The notes: generated by a model not told the origin, from the letters alone. Positions 1-9,219 are shown, counted from the stretch's first letter. The stretch is 64,000 nucleotides of DNA from Tritrichomonas musculus (GCA_039105265.1 JAPFFF010000005.1:3891501-3955500); one strand, 5' to 3'. Program-made: numbers and translations.

Positions 1-145
1 TGTAGTCTATCACATCAGGGATTTGTAGCCTTTTCATATTTTCAGGACACATGCCAGAAACGAGTGTAGCACCATTATCTGATATTTCATATGAAAAGTC
101 TCCTAATCTAAAATTGCAAATAAAAATAAAGAAGAGATGAATCAT
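1..145 (-). CDS. BspA-like LRR surface protein, N-terminal part (cut by window edge)
   Basis: The minus strand is open from an ATG at 145 to the window edge (48 codons). The first 12 or so residues are hydrophobic (MIHLFFIFICNF) and look like a signal peptide. They are followed by a segment ending in NMKRLQIPDVIDY, typical of the amino end of trichomonad BspA-like proteins, where a short non-repeat region runs into the first LRR_5 unit (a run of the form LxxLxIPxxI). Such proteins are placed at the cell surface and thought to act in adhesion. Only the start is visible, so repeat number and any C-terminal membrane anchor are unknown. The family call rests on a short stretch and is an inference. 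Confidence 0.5.
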   Translation of the reverse strand, partial: MIHLFFIFICNFRLGDFSYEISDNGATLVSGMCPENMKRLQIPDVIDY

Positions 146-763
146 TATTACCGAAGTTTTATTTCGTTTATTATTATTTTGAATGTGTATATGGTCTTTT
201 TTTCTTAATATAAATAATTTATTTCCTAAAATAAATGTATATCAATTAAAATTCCAAATCTTGTAATAAAAAAAAACTCAGTATAAAATTTTTGAAAAGA
301 AAATCGATTGAACACAATTGAATATTTTTGTTGAAAATATCCAATTATTAAATGTTAGCTTAAAAAATGTGATGCTTTTTAATTTATTGGTATAAAAGAA
401 AATGATGTCGAAAGTTTTCGAAAATAAAATTTTATTCAAATTTATTTTCAAAAATTTTGAATAAACTTTCAAATTTAACTTTCTGTTAAATTAAAAAAAA
501 AAAGAATAAATCATCTTTATTAGATAAGTAGAACTTTTAAAATAGGAATGCTTTCAATTTTGAGAAAGTAATAATTTTTTAAATATTTTAATAGAATATT
601 TTCTGAACCTTCTCAAAATTGAAAACACTCTATTTTTTAAAGCTTTACATATATTTGTTCATCAAAGGTTATAGAAATTAATCAGATTAGAAAAAGTGTT
701 CTTCAAAATAATCATTGTTGCTCATAATTAAATGTAAATTGTAAATTTTGAATTGATAATTAA
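146..763. other. AT-rich spacer
   Basis: No gene is supported. The spacer lies between the partial BspA-like gene (leftward) and a doubtful rightward reading frame. It holds the foldback listed separately at 532-643. A 64-codon minus-strand frame at 278-472 has the Phe/Lys/Asn/Ile-rich composition expected of random AT-rich DNA. Confidence 0.5.
532..643. repeat. Imperfect inverted repeat (foldback)
   Basis: Arms 532-568 and 608-643 are imperfect reverse complements, sharing a core of TTTCAATTTTGAGAA and its complement, with a loop of about 40 bases. No coding sequence lies inside. It could be a small foldback transposon remnant or a cruciform-forming spacer. Confidence 0.45.
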
Positions 764-1222
764 GTGAATTTGTATTTTAAAAGTAAAAATACTATAAACT
801 TTTTGTTTAAAACCAAAAGTAACCGTTTTATTTTAAAGAAAATATTAATCTTAGGAAATAGAAAAGATATGATACTTCGCAGATCATTTTATTATTGCAA
901 TGAATCAAATAATGATGACAAAGCTTATTCTTTCAATATCTGTAACTTGTTAAACAAAAGAAAGACAGATTTTTCATTGGACAAATTTAAGAAAAAAATC
1001 AAATTTAATGAACCAAATGCATTTAGAGTTAATAAATTGCCAAATTTATTCTTTATTATCTTTTGCTACTCATTGTTTATTCAGCATGCATCATGTAATA
1101 ATTCAATTGGAAAAATAGATGGTTTTGAAAGAAACTATTCATTGTGCATTGAGCATAATCATGCCAAATTAGTTATTTGGAAACCCAAAGGGCAATTTAC
1201 TTTTATGATTTTTCTTCCTTAG
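764..1222 (+). CDS. Hypothetical protein, doubtful
   Basis: A 152-codon frame of no recognised family. It is Lys/Asn/Phe-rich with one hydrophobic stretch near residues 92-106 and a few cysteines. Composition is close to that of translated spacer DNA, though its length is somewhat above what chance gives here. The tail (AKLVIWKPKGQFTF) looks more protein-like than the start. It may be a chance frame or the remains of a gene. No function is proposed. Confidence 0.2.
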   Translation: MNLYFKSKNTINFLFKTKSNRFILKKILILGNRKDMILRRSFYYCNESNNDDKAYSFNICNLLNKRKTDFSLDKFKKKIKFNEPNAFRVNKLPNLFFIIFCYSLFIQHASCNNSIGKIDGFERNYSLCIEHNHAKLVIWKPKGQFTFMIFLP

Positions 1223-1474
1223 ATTAGTATTATAAAGAAAATCAAAAAGATGTGAAATTAAATGTATTTGGTATTGATTTAAGGTATTTTAAATGTGATT
1301 TATTTCATTTTCTTTATTTTTTACTTGATTAAAATAAGTAAAAGCAAATATCAAAGAATTATTTATAAAAATTCAAGTTTAACAATAAAATCTGGAATAA
1401 TAAATTAAAATATATATAAATTAAATCCAAATAATGATGTTTTATAGATCAAAATAATTTTGCAAATTCCAATA

Positions 1475-2578
1475 TTACATATCTTTAAATTTTTTAACAT
1501 ATTTATCTGTATAATAGCAATTATTTCCCGATACAACTCTTTTGAATAATTGTACATTGTCAATATTTATGCTAATGTCTGTATTGAATTGAGATATTGT
1601 TTGACCGCTCTTAGGGGGTGTGGTTTCTTTTATATTTTCTTTTATTTCTTTTTTCTCATGCTGAATCTTTCGTGCAATTGATATAAATAATACTTTTTGA
1701 AGGTTTGTTTTTAAATTTTTAATGATATTCATAGGAAAGATGTTTTCTTCTATTTCTCCCAAGTCATCGATAATATTAGCAAAAATAGGAAAAGAAAAGA
1801 TAAGTAATGTAAGGAAAAGAACATAACATGTTAATTTTAAATTTTCATTTAATTTTTCTTGTTCTCTTTGTTTTTTAAATTCGTCTGGATTGTTTTGAAT
1901 AAATGTAAAATCGAATATTTGTAAATATTCGCTATACAATCTGTCTGAAATCATTTTCCGATTGTCACAACAATTTGTTAATAAAAATAAAGCTGATGCT
2001 TTCCTTCCGTGTTTTTCTAAATATCGAAATAATAATTCAATTACTTTAGCATCATTTTTGTTTTCATACTTCTCAATAATTCGATACATGAATGGTACAG
2101 GAATTGTCAAAAAAATTTCATCGTCAATATAATTCATTAAATTCATAGAAATATGTGTCTCCAGTATATAATTATCCTCTTTTTGCAGATCTTGAATATT
2201 TGAAAGATATTGAATTAAAATATCATCTGAATGTTCTTGAATAAATCTTTTCGAATATGTATCTAAATCAGGCACTTCATACTTTTTTGATAAATATTGT
2301 AAAGAAATGACGTTTTCTCTGGTAATTTCATAATTTGAATTTTGGCAAAAACGAATGAATGTATCTATTGAATCTTCATTTAATGTTATATTAATGCTCT
2401 TTTCACCCTCATCTATGATATTTATATTCTCAATGCTTTCTAATTTGTGATTTTTGGCAAAGTATTTAGATACTTTTTTGAATAAGTTATACTTTATTGG
2501 ATATTCTTTGTCATTATAGATAAACTTTTTTCTTTTTTGTGAAGCATCATTAATCATACTTGTGGTTGTGCTATTCAT
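1475..2578 (-). CDS. BTB/POZ-domain protein with C-terminal membrane segment
   Basis: 367 residues. Residues about 18-105 fit a BTB/POZ fold: a short FIYNDKEYPI strand pair, a helix, a strand carrying INITLNEDSI, then TFIRFCQNSNYEIT and a helix ending LQYLSKKYEVPDL. The order matches the strand-helix core that BTB domains use for dimerisation and for binding cullin-type partners. A helical BACK-like region follows to about residue 240. Then comes a hydrophobic stretch near 248-268 (CYVLFLTLLIFSFPIFANII), which is probably a membrane anchor, and a polar tail. BTB proteins with this plan are a large family in trichomonads and their substrates are unknown. The upstream initiator-like motif at 2591-2595 supports the start. 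The membrane anchor is inferred from hydrophobicity only. Confidence 0.6.
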   Translation of the reverse strand: MNSTTTSMINDASQKRKKFIYNDKEYPIKYNLFKKVSKYFAKNHKLESIENINIIDEGEKSINITLNEDSIDTFIRFCQNSNYEITRENVISLQYLSKKYEVPDLDTYSKRFIQEHSDDILIQYLSNIQDLQKEDNYILETHISMNLMNYIDDEIFLTIPVPFMYRIIEKYENKNDAKVIELLFRYLEKHGRKASALFLLTNCCDNRKMISDRLYSEYLQIFDFTFIQNNPDEFKKQREQEKLNENLKLTCYVLFLTLLIFSFPIFANIIDDLGEIEENIFPMNIIKNLKTNLQKVLFISIARKIQHEKKEIKENIKETTPPKSGQTISQFNTDISINIDNVQLFKRVVSGNNCYYTDKYVKKFKDM

Positions 2579-2924
2579 GAAGTAAAAAAGTATGAAATAA
2601 ATGTAAAAACAGTATATATGATCTTTTCAATAAATATTAATTGAATTTTTTGTTTGAAAGAGCAAATTTTAATTGAATTATTGCCTATAGAAAAAAAAAC
2701 ATGACATTCAAATTACCTCAAAGATTAAATGTAATAAATAACTTTTTCATATTAAAAGGTTTTTTATTGATTTTACTTCAGATTTTCATTAATTATAAGT
2801 CTCGTACCAATATTAAAAAAATTTTTGCTCTTTTGTTTGGTCAGTTCACTTTTCACCAAAAATTGAATGGAATTCATTATTTTTTTTCAATGAATAACCT
2901 AAATTTCTCAATTTATATAAATAA
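2579..2924. other. Divergent spacer between BTB and TMEM43-like genes
   Basis: AT-rich and shared by two divergent genes, so both promoters should lie here. An 85-codon frame at 2701-2958 overlaps the TMEM43-like gene out of frame. It looks like translated spacer, so it is not called. Confidence 0.4.
2591..2595 (-). promoter_or_regulatory. Possible initiator (Inr) element
   Basis: Minus-strand TCATA lies 13 bases upstream of the BTB gene's ATG. It fits the trichomonad initiator consensus TCA(Y)(W), which lies close to start codons in Trichomonas vaginalis. The motif is short, so chance occurrence cannot be excluded. Confidence 0.3.
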
Positions 2925-3941
2925 ATGCAAGAACTTGCGCATAAGCTGCGTGTTATAAAGATCGGTGTCTTCTTTACATTTATTTATTTTTGGTTTTTTA
3001 TATTTGAATTCTTTAATGCAATAAAAACTGCGAAAATATTAGAATCAAATTATTATTGGATAAAGAAAAAGTCTAAAACATCTGATTACAAAGATAAAAT
3101 TATTTTTTTAGCATCAAGTAAGCACAAACTTCAAAAATATCATGATTCAAATTTTGGTTTAACTTTTCAATCAATTATCATTCGTAAAAGGGCCTATTGT
3201 TGTTATGTATCAAGAAGCGATGATGGTAGTGATGATAATTATTGGTATGAAACTGATAATACTTCTCCTGCCTATCCTTATCGAGAAAATTCTTCTTATC
3301 GGCAATACACGCAATACTTAGATTTCACAATAGGTAATTATATAGTAAACTCAGGTTCTTTTAACAATATTGAAACAACCAAATATATTCTCTCAGAAAA
3401 TGAAATAGATTCCTTTTCAAAATCGCCTGCGTCAAAAGATTTCATTTACTTAGGTGATGGATATTTTTTTGACAAACATTTTTCAAATAATAAGAATTTG
3501 TTTAGACGATTCCATTTTTGCAGTGACAAAGACTTATATGTAGCATTTGAAATTTATAATCCAAAAAGTATTTCTATCCTTGGAATCGTCAATGATGGAA
3601 TTATATCGCATATTGACTTTTTGGGATATGATTATTCAAAGATATATGACAAGAAAATGAAACCAGATCAAATTTTTTTTGAATCTATTTTTCAAGAAAA
3701 AAGTAGGATTTTCATAACTTTACTCGTGATCATTTTTTTGCTATTCTTGTTAAATCATTATCAAACTTCATTTGCTATTTTCTCAGTGATTTTTCTAACT
3801 TTAACAGTCCTTTTTGAATGTTCATGTATTCTTGATAATTTTCCAATCAAACCTTTATACTTCTTTTCTTTCTTATTAATAATTTTAATATATTTGATTA
3901 AAAGATACGATAGAGAGTTTTGGATTGACCTTCTTTTGTGA
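2925..3941 (+). CDS. TMEM43-like (DUF1625) four-pass membrane protein
   Basis: 338 residues with one membrane segment near residues 13-31, a polar region of about 215 residues, and three membrane segments near 263-280, 283-301 and 309-327. This is the topology of TMEM43/LUMA, an endoplasmic-reticulum and inner-nuclear-envelope protein. Local similarity from memory supports it. After the first helix comes NAIKTA (human GRALKTA). DSNFGLTFQSIIIRKR parallels the human DPNYGVHLPAVKLRRH. TIGNYIVNSGSFNNI parallels QIGRFFLSSGLIDKV. A later LGDGYFF parallels RGDFFYH. The start at 2925 gives the first helix the right position. The biochemical role of TMEM43 proteins is not settled. The assignment rests on topology plus short motifs, without a search. 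Confidence 0.55.
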   Translation: MQELAHKLRVIKIGVFFTFIYFWFFIFEFFNAIKTAKILESNYYWIKKKSKTSDYKDKIIFLASSKHKLQKYHDSNFGLTFQSIIIRKRAYCCYVSRSDDGSDDNYWYETDNTSPAYPYRENSSYRQYTQYLDFTIGNYIVNSGSFNNIETTKYILSENEIDSFSKSPASKDFIYLGDGYFFDKHFSNNKNLFRRFHFCSDKDLYVAFEIYNPKSISILGIVNDGIISHIDFLGYDYSKIYDKKMKPDQIFFESIFQEKSRIFITLLVIIFLLFLLNHYQTSFAIFSVIFLTLTVLFECSCILDNFPIKPLYFFSFLLIILIYLIKRYDREFWIDLLL

Positions 3942-4583
3942 TAAAATGTCTTGATTACTCAAAAAAAATATCAATTTTTTTCCAAAGAAGGTATTTTCAG
4001 AAATAATTACCAGATGATCAGGATTATGATTTAACGGTCGCTAAAAAAGTGGCAAAAAATATAAGAACAAAATTTCAAGATCATTAATAAATAAAGCAAT
4101 TGGTAAAATTACAACAGTCAGTATTAAAATAACTTAATTTATAAATTAAATGTTATTCTTTGGTTTGATTTATTAATAACAAAAGATCAATTAAGTAAAA
4201 AGCCATATAGGTATTAATATAAACAATATTTGCAATTATTACGTTAACCAAATTAATTTCAAGCAAAAAATCAAGTATTAAATTGTTTCAATAATTCCTT
4301 CCAAATACTATTATATTCAATTTTTATATATGAGCCATTTCTTAGAATTTTAAATTAAAAATATGAAACAAACATCAATTATCTTAATATAAATGTGGAT
4401 ATATTCAGTCTTTCTATAGACAAAAATAATAATATTTATAATGTTAACGTTTTTATACTTCTTTTTGATAACCAACTTTTTTAACGATTTTTTTATAAAT
4501 TGAATTAAAGCTTTACTGGCAAACTCAGAAAAAAACAAATAATAAAATAACTTTTTCAAATAACAAGTTATCTAAATAAAAAC
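3942..4583. other. AT-rich spacer
   Basis: No gene is supported. A 69-codon minus-strand frame at 4350-4559 is Lys/Ile/Phe-rich and looks like chance. The promoter of the kinase-LRR gene at 4584 must lie near the right end, but no clear TCAYW element was seen directly in front of the ATG. Confidence 0.4.
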
Positions 4584-6704
4584 ATGGGCAATTTTCCAAG
4601 TATTCAAAGCTATGCTAAACTAGAAGAAATTGGGCGAGGTTCATTTGGAATAGTTTATAAAGCGAAAAACAAAGAGACAAAAGAATTTTACGCAGTGAAA
4701 GTTTTACATCCAGAATTCAATAAAAATTTAAAGAATTACCTCAAAGCTCTTGATAATGAAATAAGTATATATTCCAAACTAGATCACCCATGCATATTGC
4801 CTTTTTATGGTGCCAGTTATTTCAGTTTTAATGATGAAAGACGACCAGCTATTGTTGTCAAATATGCTCCGAATGGTTCCCTAGATCAAATTTTTGATTA
4901 CGGGAAGCAGCATGAAATTGTATTTTGGAACAATACTACCAAATTATGTATCATATACGGAATAGCATCAGCGATGTCCTATCTACATGACAACAATGTT
5001 ATTCACTGTGATCTAAAACCATCTAACATTCTTCTAGATGAATACATGTGTCCCTACATTGCCGATTTTGGATTATCGCAAGTTTTTGACAACAAAAATT
5101 TAATGTCAACAGCATCGTCAATTAAAGGGACAGCAATTTACACAGCGCCTGAGATATGGGAAGACAAAGAGATAACGGAATCATGTGATGTTTATTCATT
5201 TGGTTTACTTTTGTATTCAATATTTGCCAATGAAGAACCATTTGAAAAACGTAATTACAATCAATACAAATTTTCAATAAATGTCATTCAAAATGGCGAA
5301 CGTCCTGAATTTACTAGGGAAATACCAACTCCTTTCTGGTCCTTGATGCAGAGATGCTGGTCACAAGATCCAAAAGAAAGACCAACATTTAAAGAGATTC
5401 TCGACGATCTTGCAACAAAGGATGAATTGTGCATCAATGGTGTCAATATTGCAAAGTATCGAAGATTCATTGAATTGTTAGAAAAGAGGCAAATTGAGAC
5501 AATTCATAACGAATTCCAAAAAGTTGATATTAAAACTGAACTTAAAAAGTTTAATGTGACTGATCCTGGTTTTGATTATCTATTCACCGTTCACGTGTTG
5601 AAATTGGAAGAGTTGCCATATAGAAAAAGAGAGGCAATAAGAAAAGTCATTTTCCCAAATGACAAAGAAACTTGTTTCGATAAAATTGTAATTAATCCTG
5701 AGCAAGTGGTTGAATTATATGAAAATGGAGTCCTTGATTCTCATTATTTACTTGATTTATTGAAATTTTTTGATAAAATTTCAATTGAAATAAAATATCC
5801 AGCTTCCAATTATCTTCAAATTTGGCAAGTTTTGTCAAATGTTAAAAGAAAAGAGAACGAAAGAATAAAATTCATCATCATTGTAGAAAATGTGAATGCA
5901 ATTGGACGTGAATTTAAGAACAATAATCTTGTTAACAAGTTCATTATTAAAGAGCCTGTTTCAAGCATAAGTGAAGAAGCATTTCGAGGATGCATTGCAT
6001 TGACATCAATTGAGTTTCCTTCGACTTTGAGATCAATTGAGCATTCGACTTTTAGAATGTGCGAAAGTTTGAAAAAAGTTGTGATTCCAAAAAGTGTCCC
6101 AAGTGTCGGTGAGCATGCTTTGAGAGGCTGTCACAACTTGATCGATGTGACAATTCCGTCTTCAGTAGGCAAAATTGGCAAGTCTTGTTTTAGAGGCGAC
6201 AATCATATGAAAATAATCACTCTTCCTGAAAATTTGACAGTCATTGAAAAATCAACTTTCAAAGGCTGCGTTCAATTAATAACCGTCAATGTTCCTCCTT
6301 CAGTGACAAAAATTGAACAGAGCGCATTCGAGGAATGCCAGAAGTTGAAGAAGATGGTCATTCCGCCTTCAGTGAGAGTCATTGAACCGAAGGCTTTCAG
6401 AGATTGCGCTGCTTTGACTCACATCTATTTCGATCCAACTAAAACAACAGAAATTGATGAAAATGCTTTTTATGACTGCGATAATTTGCAGTCGTTGGTG
6501 ATCACAACGTCTGAATCTGAAATTACAATTGATATTAGGCCGTTTCCAAATGTGAAGAAGATTTTTATTCCTCAAAGCGTTGTGATTGAAAATCCGATTC
6601 CTGGGATTCAAATCATTCAACAAAGAAATAACTTTACTGACTGCGGATTGAGTGAGAACCAAGAATCAAGTAGTCAAGATTCTGCAAATTATATTCAGGA
6701 GTGA
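4584..6704 (+). CDS. TKL-type protein kinase fused to BspA-like LRR_5 repeats
   Basis: 706 residues. The N-terminus MGNFPS fits an N-myristoylation signal (Gly2, Ser6), suggesting membrane attachment. The kinase domain spans about 12-275: glycine loop GRGSFG at 17-22, Lys39 in AVKVL, HCDLKPSN at 141-148, DFG at 161-163, APE at 188-190, and the tail RCWSQDPKERPTF typical of tyrosine-kinase-like kinases. The catalytic loop has Cys where most kinases have Arg (HCD for HRD), a 'non-RD' form; the catalytic Asp and Lys remain, so activity is expected. Residues about 275-450 are a helical linker. Residues about 452-670 hold roughly eight LRR_5 units with phrases such as IPPSVxxIEPKAFRDC. The LRR part probably binds partners or ligands. 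A broken copy of the kinase tail lies at 9349-9535. Confidence 0.85.
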   Translation: MGNFPSIQSYAKLEEIGRGSFGIVYKAKNKETKEFYAVKVLHPEFNKNLKNYLKALDNEISIYSKLDHPCILPFYGASYFSFNDERRPAIVVKYAPNGSLDQIFDYGKQHEIVFWNNTTKLCIIYGIASAMSYLHDNNVIHCDLKPSNILLDEYMCPYIADFGLSQVFDNKNLMSTASSIKGTAIYTAPEIWEDKEITESCDVYSFGLLLYSIFANEEPFEKRNYNQYKFSINVIQNGERPEFTREIPTPFWSLMQRCWSQDPKERPTFKEILDDLATKDELCINGVNIAKYRRFIELLEKRQIETIHNEFQKVDIKTELKKFNVTDPGFDYLFTVHVLKLEELPYRKREAIRKVIFPNDKETCFDKIVINPEQVVELYENGVLDSHYLLDLLKFFDKISIEIKYPASNYLQIWQVLSNVKRKENERIKFIIIVENVNAIGREFKNNNLVNKFIIKEPVSSISEEAFRGCIALTSIEFPSTLRSIEHSTFRMCESLKKVVIPKSVPSVGEHALRGCHNLIDVTIPSSVGKIGKSCFRGDNHMKIITLPENLTVIEKSTFKGCVQLITVNVPPSVTKIEQSAFEECQKLKKMVIPPSVRVIEPKAFRDCAALTHIYFDPTKTTEIDENAFYDCDNLQSLVITTSESEITIDIRPFPNVKKIFIPQSVVIENPIPGIQIIQQRNNFTDCGLSENQESSSQDSANYIQE

Positions 6705-7316
6705 TAAAATGATTTATAATATAAAATAATTGTTTATTGGCTTTGCATTTAAACACTAATATTTATTGTTTTTGCTTGATTAAAGGTTGGATTTAAAAGT
6801 TTTTTTTTAATACTATAATTATCATCGAAATCTAAAATGAAACATTTATAAAGTATATAATTATACCTTTCAGTTGTAGTCATGATGTGTAATCGTTTTT
6901 GGCGATATTCGTATTTATTTGGTCATAAAAAAAATATGATAATAATTTTGGAAACAATTATATTTTTACTATATCAATTTATATTTTAACATAAATTTAA
7001 TAAATAAATAAGATATAAAAAATTAGAAATAAAGTAACTTTTCCAAGATATTATAATTTAAAATAAAACAATTTTTTGAAATAGCTTATTCAAAAAGTTT
7101 ATCATATGACTAATTATATTCAGAAAAATGTTTTTAATATATTCTTAATGAGATACTAACTTTAGTTTATCTTTTTATAGAGACGAATTAACAACTTTTT
7201 GCATCAAAAAGTCGATTTTTACATAGGTTATTTATCGGAGGTTTTATCGATAAAAATTTCTTTTATCGATAACCATCCCTGATTTTAAAATAATACAGTC
7301 TTTTCGGGATTATAAC
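6705..7316. other. AT-rich spacer
   Basis: No gene is seen. The stretch ends at the 7317-7460 foldback. Short hairpin-prone TTATCGAT motifs occur near 7226-7275 without clear meaning. Confidence 0.4.
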
Positions 7317-7460
7317 GGAAATATCCACTTTAATAACGGAAAAGTTCATTATAAAACTTTTTTTCAAAAAATATCATCAAAATTTTTTACACTTTCCGTT
7401 ATGAAATCGAATTTTTCCGTAATCATAATGAACTTTTCCGTTATTAAAGTGGATATTTCC
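7317..7460. repeat. Perfect 36-bp inverted repeat with iterated TTCCGTTA motifs
   Basis: Arms 7317-7352 and 7425-7460 are perfect reverse complements, each spanning GGAAATATCCACTTTAATAA or its complement plus 16 more bases. The loop of about 72 bases carries further TTCCGTTA-like copies, giving five copies on the two strands. No direct repeat flanks it clearly. It could be a small foldback transposon or a protein-binding array. It sits directly upstream of the Maverick-fibre-like fragment, and its right arm is read through by the extended frame of that fragment. Confidence 0.7.
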
Positions 7461-7472
7461 ATAGCTATTGAT

Positions 7473-7967
7473 ATGAGTGGGTATGCATTAAAGAGTGAGC
7501 TAGAAGCAATAAAAGAAGAAAATACCACATTAAAGGCTACTATAGCAGCAATAGAAGCTAGATTAGCTGCACTGGAAGCACTTAATGACCCAGATAGAGA
7601 ATGGAAAGAGTTCTATGCAGGCTTTACTGATGTTACTGATGAATATAATAGGTATTTTCTATTCTCTTATTTTACAGATGAGAAACACATTATTATTGAT
7701 AATTTAGATAATGAACCAACAAGTGATAATGACCTCGTTCCAGATGGAGAATACTTATTATTATTCAAAGACAGGAATAAAAAGCTACATTTTATTAGAT
7801 TTATATCAACTGAATGGTCTGACCCTCAAAAAATAAAATCATATTTAGATGAAATATACTATAAAGACACCAACCCACCTTCTGGTGCTTATGATATATA
7901 TAATATTGAGTTAGATTGTGATGAATGTTCTATGATTTGTTTCGATGCTGTATATATGAAGAAATAG
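7473..7967 (+). CDS. Maverick fibre-tip-like protein fragment
   Basis: From an ATG at 7473 the protein starts MSGYALKSELEAIKEENTTL, a coiled-coil run with heptad spacing to about residue 38. A globular C-terminal domain of about 120 residues rich in Asp and Tyr follows. The frame stays open back to 7401, but those extra residues come from the foldback arm, so 7473 is the better start. The YALKSE... opening resembles the YALKTDIP repeats of the Maverick fibre at 42939-46808, and the plan (coiled stalk plus tip) is that of a viral fibre end. No other Maverick gene is next to it, so it is taken as an isolated relic of an older element. Base composition is less extreme than in the spacers. Function is inferred from similarity of a short motif only. 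Confidence 0.4.
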   Translation: MSGYALKSELEAIKEENTTLKATIAAIEARLAALEALNDPDREWKEFYAGFTDVTDEYNRYFLFSYFTDEKHIIIDNLDNEPTSDNDLVPDGEYLLLFKDRNKKLHFIRFISTEWSDPQKIKSYLDEIYYKDTNPPSGAYDIYNIELDCDECSMICFDAVYMKK

Positions 7968-8627
7968 AGCACCCTAAAAGTAGGTTCTCATAGTATCTAA
8001 GAGGCTGTTTGGAAAAAAAAGATGGTAGTCTAAAAAAAAGATAGTAGTTGATTTGGACAGTGAAACAAGTTGATTGATACTTACTATGGATAGTAGGTCA
8101 TAGTTATGCAAAAAAACGAGGATGCTTGAAAAATCATAGGAGGTCTTTTTTCATCGAGATAGGTGTTTTTTCCAAAGCGAGGCTGTTTTTCCAAAAGCGT
8201 GAGTAGGGGGTCATGGTTTTTCAAAAACGAGGCTGTTTGGAAAAAAAGGTGGCTCTCATAGTAATGAGGAGGTAGTAGGTATGAGATACTCGGGGTGGTA
8301 CCTGTACCGTTTCATAGAAGGTGGTCTTGGGGGTGGGGTACCTGTGCCGTTTCATTGATGCAAGGTCTTGGGGTGGCACCTGTGCCGTTTCATATATGAT
8401 GCTCATAGAGGAAGAACCATGTTGAAGAAAATTTTTTTTATTTTTTATTTTTTATTTTTTTTTTTTTTTTTTTTTTTTTTTCATTTTTATTATTTTATTT
8501 TTTTTTTTTTTTATCACGAGTTCGTGTTGACGTGTGGGCTGCGGCCCCACGGAAACCGACTCGTATATACTACTATTGCAATCATTTTAAAATATTTCTG
8601 TTTATTAAGCCACAAGTGATTAAATTA
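7968..8627. other. Degenerate repeat-rich spacer
   Basis: No gene is supported. The stretch 7975-8260 has diffuse repeats of GAGGCTGTTTGGAAAAAAA-like phrases. 8292-8394 is a tandem repeat (listed separately). 8455-8513 is almost pure T. 8517-8563 is a G+C-rich patch whose ends (CGAGT and ACTCG) can pair and which contains GTGGG/CCCAC. A frame across the poly-T is not credible. Confidence 0.45.
8292..8394. repeat. Three-copy tandem repeat, about 39-bp unit
   Basis: Three diverged copies of a unit containing ACCTGTNCCGTTTCAT, with the shared A at 8300, 8340 and 8378 (spacings 40 and 38). The unit is much richer in G than the surrounding DNA. No function is seen. Confidence 0.6.
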
Positions 8628-9025
8628 ATGGCTTTACCATTTACTACTAAAAATTGGAATTATATTAAAAACGACTTTAAATAATCATTCACCAATTGCT
8701 CAAGATATTTTTCATATGTAAATCATCAACAAAGTAACAGATTATATACGAATGGTAGGTGAAAAAGCATGTAAAAAAGATTTACCATTTTTAAAAAAAA
8801 TAATTTTCATGCCTTGAAATAGATTCAAATACAATTGGCAAATTGAAAGAAATAAACTATGTAATTTCAATTCCAGAAAACGAAGCTCTCAAACCTTTTT
8901 TATATAATTTAACCCCTAATAATAATTTTGATTATATTTATTACAAAAAGAAATTTAAGACTGCTCTATCAAATTTCATTAAAGGCAATCTCTATTATCA
9001 TGATCATAATGATAATAGAGAATAA
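8628..9025 (+). pseudogene. Possible decayed gene of unknown family
   Basis: Short protein-like stretches appear in different plus-strand frames: MALPFTTKNWNYIKNDF near 8628, KVTDYIRMVGEKACKKDLPF near 8731-8790, and a 60-codon frame 8843-9025 starting MKEINYVISIPENEALK. The stretches are more protein-like than the surrounding spacer but match no family I know. Either this is a broken gene or the impression is chance. Confidence 0.2.
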
Positions 9026-9116
9026 TTTACCGTAAATTCGCCTTTATATGATTTGAAAATAAGGCTAATTAAGCAGTTGTATTTTCAAATTAAAAATGTT
9101 CTATAGAAGAATGAAA

Positions 9117-9219
9117 AGCTCTCATAACTCTAATTGTAACAAACAACCAGAGCTTCTTATAACGCTGATTACAACAAACAATCAGAGTTTCTCATAAGGC
9201 TAATTACAATAAATAGCAT
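9117..9219. repeat. Three-copy tandem repeat, about 35-bp unit
   Basis: Units at 9117-9150, 9151-9185 and 9186-9219 share the pattern AGCTTCTCATAACNCTAATT followed by ACAACAAACAATCAG, with several differences between copies. Non-coding. Confidence 0.6.

Noticed and set aside
278-472. 64-codon minus-strand frame
   Set aside because: Lys/Phe/Asn/Ile-rich translation typical of AT-rich spacer, with no motif and no plausible start context.
2701-2958. 85-codon frame ahead of the TMEM43-like gene
   Set aside because: Out of frame with and overlapping the well-supported gene; composition is that of spacer.
8517-8563. Possible structured RNA or tRNA
   Set aside because: The ends can pair (CGAGT and ACTCG) but there is no cloverleaf, no proper T-loop and no anticodon arm.
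8368-8619. 83-codon plus-strand Phe-rich frame
   Set aside because: Crosses a nearly pure T block; not a credible protein.
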